Assembly (NCBI RefSeq): GCF_030272615.1
Contig: NC_081405.1
Coordinates: 576,275,752-576,339,751 of the forward strand
Length of the DNA stretch: 64,000 nt
Origin: Cryptomeria japonica
Taxonomy: Eukaryota; Streptophyta; Pinopsida; Cupressales; Cupressaceae
Reading direction: 5' to 3'
The translations under genes and the position numbers were made by a program. This document shows positions 35,169-46,200 of the stretch, in pieces (positions within the stretch are counted from its first letter, which is position 1; each line of letters starts with the position of its first letter). Under the pieces are notes generated by a model. That model was not told the origin of the DNA. It did no database searches and was given only the letters and a program-made list of their open reading frames with translations.

Positions 35169-35982
35169 TGTTAGATTCAATGTCTGTCCCAAAGACACTG
35201 AGAGGGGGGGGGGATGAATCAGTGTCTAACCAGTGAGTTAAATATTTGAACTTATTTATATCTTTGCAACCAAAAACAATGTACCCGTAAACAAGAAATA
35301 GTGCAGTAAATAGAAATAATAGAGACAATATAAATGCACACCATAACACAAGATATTTTAATGAGAAAATGTGGTGTGGGAGAAAAATCAATGGGATTTG
35401 CAACCCACAATATTTAGTCACTAGCCAATATGAATAAATACTACTTAAAATAGGGGCCTACACATGCAAGAATGCCATCTGCTTGGAGTGTGCTTCTCAG
35501 AAGAGTCTCGCTAACTACAATATGGATAATTAAATCCAATACAATGTATTGCTCGAAATAGCATCTCTAATGCCTAGTTGAGTACTGGTTTAAGCTCAAT
35601 TAGATACCTTAACCAAAAACCTTTCGCTATCTTTACATATACCAATAATAATTATCTATCCTTTACCATTACAAAAGTGATCTATAAGATCTCATACATT
35701 TTCAAGTCTTTACAATATACCAAGTCGGCTTACAAATAATTAATTACATTTACAATATAATTCATATAAGATAAAATTTATCTCATGTCAGCCTGAGTGC
35801 TGGTATACTTCATTTCCAGTGTAATCTAGATGTCGGTGAAAGTGCCTAATGGTGTTGGTGTCTGTCGGTGTATGATGTATGTGATGCCAGTGCATGTGTA
35901 GAGACCTATTGTCGGTTGGTTGCCAGTTGGTTTCCATCAATGAAAATATCAACTATTCTCATTAGATTGTAAAATGCCAACA
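35169..35982 (-). repeat. LTR D (outer 5' LTR of the array)
   Basis: 814 bases from TGTTAGATTC to ATGCCAACA. The primer site is on the left. On the right there is no polypurine tract but the ATGTA target duplication, followed by element E's ORF2. Confidence 0.85.
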
Positions 35983-35987
35983 ATGTA
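35983..35987. other. Target-site duplication ATGTA, right end of array
   Basis: Matches 7269-7273 across the 28.7 kb array. Confidence 0.8.
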
Positions 35988-36215
35988 CATGCTCTTCATA
36001 TCAGATTTGCCTAAATCCTCAATATGACAGTGTATGTACTCTCTAATGTGTTTGACATACACAACTTCTTCTGGAACATAGGAAAATGTGCCAACCGAAT
36101 CGTCCAGGGTAGTAACATGTGGATATCTCTTGAAAGTTGTTTGGGGATGGTCCTTGACCTCAAAAATAGTTAGGTTTGAAACCAAGATAGGCACAGATGA
36201 TGATTCAGCTTCCAT
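35988..36215 (-). pseudogene. Element E ORF2, N-terminal fragment
   Basis: It starts at 36215 (MEAESSS) and runs to the array insertion at DMKSMY. VVYVKHIREYIHCHIEDLG lines up with VAFAEDPRIYIHCNIENLG of the array's ORF2, so E is a related but distinct family with the same protein. Its continuation is at 7123-7268. Function unknown. Confidence 0.65.
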
Positions 36216-36731
36216 GATTAAAGATAAATACCCGTGAATCACTATCGGCCAAACCCTAACAAAATCTTCCAATCGCTAGTGAAATCGCTAAGAAGATATC
36301 TAATCGCACTGAACTACCTTTGATCACTCTTAATCTCTCTTAATCACTTTGAATGTAAGGTGATAAAAAATGAGGTGGATTCAACCTTTCAACCTCCAAT
36401 AAAAACCATAATCTATAATTGATATAAGTCACTTATGGTGGAAGATAACGGATCTTGATAAAATATCTCCATGCCGGATAGGCATCTCCAATGTCTGGAA
36501 CATCCACCAGAACCTCTTTCTAGGGAATATGTTGCATCTTCATGAATTTTGGCTACCCCTAAGGAATTTGCATCAGTTACTGGTTGAGATTCCTGCCGAT
36601 GTAGGAGAAACCTCCTCCGTCAGATAAGTAACCAGTGAATTCCCATATCTAGATTGATCTTATAATTTCCTGACCCATCTCTAGGTATGATCTTGTCGGA
36701 TTTCATTAGCTTTCTTGTTCCCTTTCTTATT

Positions 36732-37708
36732 TTATCCTCCATTACCAACTGGTGGATTTATGCTTCTACATAATTTAGCAATATGTCCAACCTCATTACA
36801 TGCATAACATGTAACATTGTTCTTTTGAATTGCTTTGCTAAAAATAATATAATTGCTTGACCTACACTGATTAACCATATGTCCTAATTTTCCACATGCA
36901 TAATATTTTACATTCATTCTGCAATCTTCTATTTATGACCATTCTTATTGCATTTAGAACATTGACCAAGAGCAGAATTATTGTTCTCATTTGCTTTATT
37001 TCTATAATGCCTAGCCATGTAGCCAAATTTATTACAAACAAATCATCTACCATTAAATTTATAAGCATTGAACTACCTTACAGGTTCCTTATAGTTTTGA
37101 TCTTTATTTGCAGTACTAGAACTCTGACCTTGTTCAAATCCAGGTCCACTAGAATCTCCATTCTACCTTTGTCTCTTCAATAATTCATCTAACTGTGTTG
37201 ATCTACTCTTTAATTTTTCTCTATACTCACTTGCAATAGTTAGATAATCTCTCAGAATTATGATTTGTCTCTCAATCTCTTGTTCATTACTCTATGATTG
37301 TACAAAATTGGTTCTCAACATATCATTCTCATAAACCAACCTACCACATTCTTCAAATTTGTTCTTTAAATATATAGCAAGATTTTCTTCCTTTTCCTTC
37401 TGATCTTAAATCTCTTAAGACATTCTCATAGTTATAGCTTTCATGTCATTTCTCATGTCCATGTTCTCCTAGCTCAACTTCTGACATTGTTCCTTAAGTG
37501 CATCTTTCTCTTCATCATCCTAATTTTGCTAAAGTTCCTTCCTCCTAACCTGAACAAATGACAACAATTCTTGTAGGACAAGAATGAATTCCTGTGCAGA
37601 ATTCAATTCATTTTGTAACTTCAAGTTATTTATCCTTTTAGCATCATAATCTTCAAGTGCTGCCTCAAGCTGCTTTTCCAAACTCATATCAATGGATTTT
37701 TGATTCAT
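36732..37708 (-). pseudogene. Element E ORF1, gag-like remnant
   Basis: It starts at 37708 (MNQKSIDMSLEKQLEAALEDYDAK), matching LRKQLEGALEDFD of the array units. Several frameshifts and stops follow. Knuckles KYYAC..GHMVNQC and TCYAC..GHIAKLC are intact at 36732-36917 and more degraded ones lie upstream. It is clearly related to the array ORF1. Confidence 0.65.
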
Positions 37709-37747
37709 GATCTTCCTCAAGCTGTAAAATTTCCTCTGAGGCACAAA

Positions 37748-37759
37748 TCTCTAATACCA
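37748..37759 (-). other. tRNA-Met-like primer site of element E
   Basis: TGGTATTAGAGA, two substitutions from the initiator tRNA-Met complement, two bases from the LTR. Confidence 0.6.
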
Positions 37760-37761
37760 AT

Positions 37762-38698
37762 TGTTGGAATCCAAGAACATTGAGAGGGGGGCTGAATCAA
37801 TGTTCTACTAGAATGATCAAATTTAACCTTATGAAAACATGCATTCTCCAGCCGATATACCGGTACATATAGAATTGAAAGAAGTAAAGAAACCAATATG
37901 ACAATCAGATAAATGAATACCATAACACACAAAATTATACATGGAAAACCTCAAAGAGGAAAAACCATGGTGGGATTTGTGACCCACAATATCAATTCAC
38001 TGGCCATATGAAGAGATATTACAAAATATAGGGGCCTCCACTTCCAGGAAGACTTACAACCTAGAGCACACTATTTAGTCACAAAAGGAGCCTCACTAAC
38101 TACATATAAATCCAGACTACAATCCAAAGAAGTGAATGAAGTACTCAAATAGAATCTTCTATGCCTGAATACAATTCTAGTTAAGCTCTATCTGTTCCAG
38201 TGTGAAACCCTAAAACCTTTACCGGAATACCCCTTTACATAAATATCCTCACATACATGATCTCTCTAATATAATTCTCATTTCGTTCATTATTTCCTTC
38301 CTAATATATATTCACATGATAGTACATCTCAGAATGATCTAACCTACTAACTTATATACCCTTTAGAATTTATCATGCCTTATGTCGGCTTACAAAGATA
38401 ATTACAAATTCAATATACATGTCGGCTAGATAACATAAATACATGAATATCAAAAACAATTGCCGATGTTGGATCTCCAAATGATGTCGGCCTTCAATAC
38501 TGACAACCTTATTCAGAACCATGTTGGCCTATATTACCAATAACCTAAGAATTCCTTCCACCCTTCCAATGTCAATGAAGTGTCTATGAAGTGCCTATCG
38601 GTACACAACTGAACCAAAACATGAAGCAAGAACAAGTTGCCATGTTGCCATCAATGACAACATAGTGAAACCAACCAATTGAGTGTCAATTTCCAATA
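37762..38698 (-). repeat. LTR of element E (5' LTR)
   Basis: It begins TGTTGGAATCC with a G-run like LTRs A-D and shares blocks with them (for example GGGATTTGTGACCCACAATAT). It ends at a CCAATA that corresponds to CCAACA. Beyond it the sequence is a chromovirus RNase H frame, so E inserted there. The matching 3' LTR is not in the window. Confidence 0.7.
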
Positions 38699-40425
38699 GA
38701 TATTCAGTGTATGATCAGTAGTTTTATGTCATAGTTCAAGCATTGAAGAAGTCAAGACATTACTTGTTGCCTAAGGAGTTTGTGTTGTATACATATCATC
38801 AAGCTTTGTAGTCTTTGAACAGTCAGAGTAAGTTGAATCAAAGATATATGAGAGGGGTAGAATTCTTGCAGAGTTACAACTTTGTGTTGAAGCATAGAAG
38901 TGGGGAATCTATCAAAGTTGTTGATGCATTGAGTAGAAGAAAGGATTTTCTTATAGGAATGAGAGTGAAAATATTAGGATTTGAATATTTGAAGACCTTG
39001 TATGATGATGACTCAAATTTTGCAGAACTTTGGAAAGCATGTAGAAAACCGGTTATGGTAGATAGAAGCAAGTGGTTGGATTACTTGATTCAGGATGGGA
39101 TTTAATTCAGACAAGTTCAGTTGTGTATACCTAAGATTTCTATGAGGGAGAATATAATAAAAATGAAACACAATGGAGGACCAACTGGACATTTTGGTAT
39201 TGAAAAAATAGTAGTATTGGTGAGTGAGAAGTACTTTTGGCCCCAAATTCAAAAGGATGTTAAGAGGTATGTGCAAAGTTGTAGAGTTTGTCAAGTTGCA
39301 AAGGGTCATAGTTAGAATGTGGGATTGTATAAACCTTTGATAATGCCTGAAAGACCTTGGGAGGATATAAGATTGGATTTTGTACTTGGATTGCCTAAAA
39401 CACTGAGAGGGAGTGATTCTATGTTTTTGGTAGTGGATAGATTCTAGAAGATACATCATTTATTGCCTTGTAAGAAGACATCAAATGCATTGCATTTAGC
39501 AGGCCTAATTTTCCAATAAGTGGTGAGCTTGCATGGATTACCTAAGAGCATAGTTTTAGACAAAGATACTAAGTTTGTTGGCTATTTTTGGAGAACAGTT
39601 TGGAAGAAGATGAAGACAAATTTGAAGTTTAGTTCTACTTTTCATCCATAGACTAATGGACAAATAGAAGTTGTTAAACATATTTTGGGAAACTTGTTGA
39701 GATGTTTAGTGGGAGATAAAAACGGAAGTTGGGATTTGATCATTGCACAAGCAGAGTTTGCCTACAACAATCCAGTGAATAGAAGTACCAAAAGAACACC
39801 TTTCCAGATTGTTACCAGAGTGCATCCTAGAGGTATATCAGAATTGAGAGACATTAGCAGTGAAGGCCAAAGAAGTTCAGAAGCAGAAGATTTTTTTGAT
39901 CACATGGAAGCCTTGAATATTCATGTTAAGTAGCATTTGGAAAACATGAACAACAAGTATAAGGAGAAGGCAGATGAGAAGAGGATACATAAGAAATTTG
40001 AAGTTGGAAATGAAGCGATGGTATATCTAAGAAAAGAGATATTATTGGTCAGAACTTGTAACAAATTGCAAATGAAGAAGTTTCGACCTTAGAGGATTTT
40101 GAGGAAGTTCAATTGTAGAAATGCCTATGAAGTGGAGTTACCAAATAGTTTGAGTATTTTACCTGTGTTTAACATTGCAGATCTTCATGAGTATCATGAA
40201 CTAGATTTTAGTAAGGATAGTATTGTAGACTTCAAGAAAGACTTGCCCCCGAAGGAACTGGATCAGATTGGAGACATTTTGGACCGTAGGATTGGGCGTA
40301 GTACCCAGAGTAGTCAGTATAAGGAGTATCTTGTGAAGTGGAAAGATAGACTAGTTGAAGATTCATCTTGGATTTCTCAGGCAGAGGTAAACTGTCTTGG
40401 TTTTCCTCTAACCCCAACAAAGTGA
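38699..40425 (+). pseudogene. Truncated chromovirus pol: RNase H end, integrase, chromodomain
   Basis: One frame runs from 38701 to the stop at 40423. It begins in RNase H (YSVYDQ, LLPKEFVLYT, VDALSRR), then the integrase HHCC zinc region (GHFGIEKI..YFWPQI..SCRVCQVAKG at 39180-39310), the DDE core ([10 protein letters not shown], the TNGQ region near 39650, FAYNNPVNRSTKRTPFQIV), and a chromodomain (EYLVKWKDRLVEDSSWI, near 40330). Nine in-frame stops occur (38719, 38809, 39103, 39313, 39445, 39517, 39649, 39931, 40090) and no frameshift. Gag, protease and RT are lost where element E lies. Confidence 0.85.
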
Positions 40426-41329
40426 GAGGCTCAATTTTTCAATAACCCCAGATGTCGGATGCAAGAGAATCCTCGATTCATAGCAATCTTGCATCAACCA
40501 AAAACATTTTCTTTGTGTTTTCTTTTATGTTTGTAGTTTCAGTTTTCCTTTCTATGTGTCTCGGTTCTAGCTCACCGGATCCTATGGAGTTAGATTCTAC
40601 TTGAAGATTTGATCATCTTTCTTTCTTTCAGACTGCATCGTATTTGGATTATTTGCCAACAATATATTGTTATTGGTTTCTTTGACATTTTATTGTTAGC
40701 AGTTGACAATTCTTGTTACCAGTTGCTTGGACTTATTTTGGTGATCTATTGGAACTCCTTCTAAAGCTTGCTAAGCCTTGGGTGTTGATTCCTATGTTTG
40801 TTGGCATGTGGCCAACCTTTTTCCATGATCTACATTTCATCCTTCATATTTTTGGGAGGAATCTCTTGGTGAAGGCCAACCTTGTTTATTTTGCACGTTA
40901 GGTCTTGTTCTTTGGGTTTTGATCCCTTTTGGGCTAAGTCGATCCTTTGGATCGATATATAATTATAATTTCACATCAGAATGAAATCAATCAAAGTATC
41001 AAGTAGCTAGACTATGTGTAGAAGATGGATCTTAAGATTCAAGGTCCTCGTTGTGACCTATTTTGTATGTTCTACCAGGGATGTGAGTCGGTATGTTGTA
41101 ATATGGTTGTTACCGGTTGGTTGTAATCAATTTTCATAAAATAAAACAATATGTTCACCATTATCTCCATCATATCTTTGTGTTTACTCTTGTTGATTAG
41201 TCCAAATTGATCTCTTTGAGGTCCCTCCTCACAGGTGACTGCTTCACACATCCACAATGTATTTCATGTACTAATTTTGGGGCCTTATTTTCTTGATGTT
41301 ACACATGTATTTGATTGGAATGCTTTGTA
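40426..41329 (+). other. Non-coding tail downstream of the truncated chromovirus
   Basis: About 900 bases without a supported gene; probably the 3' region and LTR remnant of the preceding chromovirus. Its LTR boundaries could not be fixed. A palindromic CGATCCTTTGGATCG lies near 40939-40953. Confidence 0.35.
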
Positions 41330-41519
41330 GGTACAGGACGAGCACCTTTCTTTGGAACTCATGTGCATTTCGCAATGTTGGGGGTTGACCCTAAAGGTTC
41401 ATGACATAGATAAGTAAAGGGTCCAATGGGACCTGAGTGATGAGTCTTTGGAAACATGGGAGGATGAAACGTAGATGAGAGAGCTCTTTCTCTATGTATT
41501 CTTCAGCTTCCAAGAGTAA
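41330..41519 (+). pseudogene. Second chromovirus: end of integrase and chromodomain
   Basis: One frame from 41331 shows VQDEHLSLEL, then RVQWDLSDESLETWEDE and MRELF, a chromodomain-type C-terminus of plant Ty3/gypsy pol. It is followed 12 bases later by a polypurine tract and LTR. Two in-frame stops and no frameshift. Its upstream portion is missing. Confidence 0.6.
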
Positions 41520-41530
41520 TGCTAGACCTA

Positions 41531-41540
41531 CGGGGGAGGA
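41531..41540 (+). other. Polypurine tract of the second chromovirus
   Basis: CGGGGGAGGA directly before the LTR start TGTAGTGTCC. Confidence 0.75.
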
Positions 41541-41965
41541 TGTAGTGTCCCTCCTTGACATTATTTTCTTTTATGCATGGATAGACATGTATGGAATTGT
41601 TTAGACTCGTACTGTTTATGGATTCTTATGGTTTTGATTACGGTTCTAAAGATAGAAATTTCATTTTGATAGATGATACATTATGTTTTATGTGGATGAT
41701 GATATACTCAGGACCAATATGTTTATATTAAGATTTATGTTTGGTTATCTATTTGTAATCATTACATGTATGATTTGTTTCATATTTACTTATGATGTTA
41801 TCATGATATGTGTTAACCTTACTTCATGATTATATTTGATATGATGATATTATTGACGATGTTGTGTCTTTATTATGGTTTATTGTTATTGTGGACATGG
41901 AAGAGACGATGTCATACCACTCATTGTGTGCAAAGTGCGACGTTGTGATAATCTTTCACCTATGT

Positions 41966-41968
<3 letters not shown>

Positions 41969-42030
<62 letters not shown>

Positions 42031-42145
42031 ATGTATGTATGTATGTATGTATGTATGTATGTATATGTATATGTATATGTATATGGATATGTATGTATGT
42101 ATGTATATATATGTATATTTATGTATATATGTATATATACATACA

Positions 42146-42178
<33 letters not shown>

Positions 42179-42301
42179 ACATATACACATACATATACAT
42201 AAATATATATGTATATGTATATATATGTATATATATGTATATACATACATACAAACATACACACAAACATACATACATACATACATACATACATACATAC
42301 A

Positions 42302-42333
<32 letters not shown>

Positions 42334-42434
42334 CATATATATACATATAAATTTATATATATATGTATATGTATATATATGTATGTATATGTATGTATAT
42401 ATATGTATATATATGTATATATATATATATATAT
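41969..42434. repeat. Compound microsatellite (TA, GTAT, ATAC)
   Basis: (TA)n at 41969-42027, then (GTAT)n, interspersed TATATG-type repeats, then (ATAC)n to about 42328, ending in mixed TATATG repeats. Long open frames in five of the six frames here are repeat artefacts. The left LTR copy has only about 73 bases between the same flanks (4811-4883). Confidence 0.95.
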
Positions 42435-42715
42435 TATATGTTGTGTGTAGACATTTAGTGTTATGCAGGTTGCAAGTACTAGACATCGACTAGTCCACCT
42501 GGTTTCCCAAGTCTGAGGCTATCTCTAATCCTAATAGCAAGTTGATTAGATAATGATATAATGTTCTATCACATCCTAGGCTTAGGTGATGTCTTGTCAG
42601 TTCTAGTATTTTGGGTATGTTGTCTTATAGGAGGTATGTTTTTTTTTTATTATTATCTTTGGTTAATTTTTATTAAGTTGTGGTGATTAATTAATTAATA
42701 ATGTTATAAGATTCA

Positions 42716-43212
42716 TTTTCTGATTTTGGTTTACAGGTTTTTCTTAATTTTTGGATTCTCTCAATGGTACCTATTCAATCCTCAATTTTGCAACTTCAAA
42801 GGATTCGTTTGAGCTCATACAACCTTCTTTTCAGGTGCCGTATTTTTTGAAAGTGCATATTTTTTTGTCTTATTTCTTAATATATGATCATTGTTTAGAT
42901 ATTTTGAGTGGAAATTGTACTTTCAGATATTGGTCTTATTTGGCCTACTTGGTACTTGTAATTTGCTTGGATCTTAGTTTAGATCTATTGCAATATTAGT
43001 TTGAGTCTTCTTTGGCCTCATTAAGGCAGTTGTAAAGTTGAAATCAAAATTCCACTTTGCCATTTTTTTGCAAGTGGCCCATTGTACACACACTAAGTAT
43101 AAAGTGCCAAATCATCATTTGGGGGGGGGGGGGGTTCTTTGATTGAGTAAATTTGGGGGGTGTGTTGTGTTATTGTGCCTCTCTTTCCTTGTTCTATTTC
43201 ATTTTTGTTGCA
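42716..43212 (+). other. Unassigned 5' segment of the copia insertion
   Basis: About 500 bases where a 5' LTR and primer site were expected. I see no LTR match and no tRNA complement. A run of G lies at about 43121-43134. One short open frame (42751-42999) has no recognisable motif. Confidence 0.4.
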
Positions 43213-46200
43213 ATGAGTCCTCATAAATTTCCACCTTTAACTCCATAGAATTATGCATCATGGAAAATTAAAGTATGGAGAAAATTAATGGAAAAGGGTC
43301 TCACACATTACATAGATGGAACAATAGAAACACCATCTGATCTGAAGGCTAATCCTAATTCTTAGTTAGAATGGATCACTAAGAATTGCATGGCTCTTGG
43401 AACTTTGCATAAGTATGTATTAGATGACGTCATTTTTCACATTGAGAAGTGTACTACAATCAAAGAGGCTTGGGATATGTTTCAGAAATTGTATAGTCAA
43501 GTTGATGAAATCAGAGGTTACAAGATTGACAATGAGCTCACCAACTTGGATCCGAAGAGTTTTGATACAATGCAAGATTATGTCACTAAAGAAAATGAGC
43601 TAAGAGAAAAGCTTAAAGACTTTCGAATTGACAAAAAGGATGCTCAATTGATAATCAACTTGTTGGGCAAGCTTGCACCAGAATATGCAGCATTTGTGTC
43701 GAGCTTCCAAACTCATCGTTTGACAGTGGGGAGCTCCTACATTATACCTTCATTTGATGCTTTCATAGAAATGTTGATATTGGAACAATCTAAGTTGTTG
43801 AACATGGGGCTCCTCAAGTCTTCAAAGTCCAAGGCTTTGGTGTCTAATCAAGGGAGTCAAGGTAGTCAAGGCAAAGAATCCAAGAAGAAGAAGAAGAATA
43901 AATCTAAGTCAAAGCCATAATAGGAAAAAAGGAAATCATCCTCTCCATCACAAGGTGATTTTTCATCCTCTTTCAAGAAGGGGAATCCACCTGAGAAGGA
44001 TAAACCAACTTGTGCATATTACAAGAAGTATGGTCATGATGATCATTGATGCCACACCAAGCAAGTTGATGAGTTGACAAATCTTCTTAAGAAAAACAAC
44101 ATCAACTTGCCATCTGCCTATACAAACAAGGATTCATCTCCTTCCTCTTCCTCACAGTCTAAGGGAAAAGGGCAAGCATTTGTGGCTACAACAGGTTCTT
44201 CACAATAGTGGATACTTGACTCGGGTGCGTCTTATCACATGGGTTCTACAAAGGAGCAATTTTCCTCATTGGAGCCATCTAAGGTACCTCACATTTACAT
44301 AGGTAATTATACACAAATAGAGGTTGAAGGGAAAGGTTCAGTTGATATGGATGATGGAACATTTCAGAATGTTCTCTATGTTCCTAACCTGTCTACCAAC
44401 CTTCTCTCTATCTACCAAATCACTCACTATGGGAATGAGAAAAAGGTTGAGTTTACACCTGATTGAGTTGTGGTAAAGGAACTTGATGATGATGCCTTGG
44501 TAGCAGTGGGAAAAGTCAATGGCAACTCGAGGCTTTATTCATTCTCCCACTTTGTGCCAAGTTCTCCTTCTAGGGCCTTGCTTACTCATTCAAATTCAGA
44601 AAGTAAGCTATGGCATGAGTGGTTTGGTCACCTCAACTATCGCTATCTTCAGCAGCTCAGCGCAAAAGACATGGTCACAGTTCTACCTCGAATTAGTTTT
44701 TTCGAGGGTGTATGTTCAGGTTGTTTCATGGGCAAGCATCACGAGGAGAAGTTTGATAAGGGGAAAGCTTGGAGAGCTTTGGAAGTTCTTCAACTTGTTC
44801 ACAATGATGTAGCAGGTCCATTTCCAGCACTTTCATTTAGTAAGGCCTTCTATGTCCTCACCTTCATTGATGACTACTCCCGATTCACTTGGGTCTACTT
44901 TCTCATTCATAAGAGTGAAGTATTTGACATATTTTAGGACTTCAAGACTCGTGTGGAGAAGCAATCCGGGAAAGTGGTCAAGATTCTTCGTATAGATAAT
45001 GGAAGGGAATATGTGAACAAGAGACTTGAGGATATTTGTACATTTGATGGGATTGATCTTCAACATTCTGTAGCATACACTCCACAACAGAACAGAGTTG
45101 CAGAGCGCAAGAATCAAACTCTCAAAGAAATGGCTAGTTGTATGATACATGCACGTTCCCCTGATCCCACTTTTTGGGGAGAGGCTATAAGTTGTGCCAC
45201 ACACATCTAGAATCGGGTTCATCACAAATCTTTGCAAGGTATTACTCCTTTTGAAGCTTGAGCTGGTAGGAAACCGATTGTGAGACATTTCAGACTCTTT
45301 GGGTGTCCAGTATGGGCTCGCATACATCTGCAGAAACACAAGGCATTGGAACCTCAGAGTCAGCCTTACATATTTGTTGGATATCCTAAGGGTGTTAAAG
45401 AATATATATTGATGGATTTTGAGACACATGAGGTGTTTATTGAGAGGTGTGTTCACTTTGAGGAAAGCTCTCCTATCTTAGCCTCTCTACCTCCGCCACC
45501 TTCCTCCATTGTGGATAGTGATGCTAGTGATTCAGATGATGAGACGCCTTCAACTCTGACTTGCAAGGTTACACCTCCGCAGGGTACACTTGCAATTGAG
45601 GAGCCTCGTTCTCCACCTCCACCTAGACCTCATTGGGATCGACCGACACTTGAGTCCATGGGTTTTCTTGTTGGGGATCCTTCAGATCCACAAAGGACTT
45701 GATCACAACATCAGTATCTTCCACATGCATTCATTGCTACCGCTTCCGATCCACAAACATTTCAAGAATCATCAAGGGTTCCTGAGTGGGACCAAGCTAT
45801 GGAGGGAGAGTATAGTTCCTTGACGAGGAACAACACATGGGATTTAGTCTATCTCCCTAACGGGAGAAAGATGGTTCAATGTAAGTGGATCTATCAAACC
45901 AAGTTTGCAGCAGATGGTAGTGTGGATAAGTATAAGGCTCAACTTGTTGTGAAAGGTTTTTCTCAGGTTCCAGGTGCTAACTATACTGAGACCTTTGTGT
46001 CCGTAGCCAAGATGAACTCCATTCTCTTAACACTTTCTATTGCTACAGCTCATGGTTAGGCTATACATCAGATGGATGGGAAGAGTGATTTTATTCATGG
46101 TGATCTTGATGAGGAGATATATATGGAGCAGCCACAGGATTTCATCCAGGATACTTCCTTGGTTTTCAAACTAAAGAAATCTCTCTATGGCCTTAAGAAG

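Larger units (their letters stand above)
7274..35982 (-). mobile_element. Tandem array of three non-autonomous LTR retrotransposons sharing four LTRs
   Basis: The order on the minus strand, read right to left, is LTR D, unit 3, LTR C, unit 2, LTR B, unit 1, LTR A. Primer sites lie just left of LTRs B, C and D; polypurine tracts lie just right of A, B and C. Only the outer ends carry a target duplication (ATGTA). Internal regions are about 4.9, 4.75 and 5.5 kb once nested insertions are removed. Each encodes ORF1 (coiled coil, CCHC) and ORF2 (no known enzyme). No reverse transcriptase or integrase belongs to the array itself, so movement would need proteins in trans. Confidence 0.85.

Noticed and set aside
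41864-42493. Long open frames rich in Tyr, Ile, Met, Val and Cys on both strands
   Set aside because: They are translations of TA, GTAT and ATAC microsatellite repeats, which lack stops in several frames; there is no protein signal.
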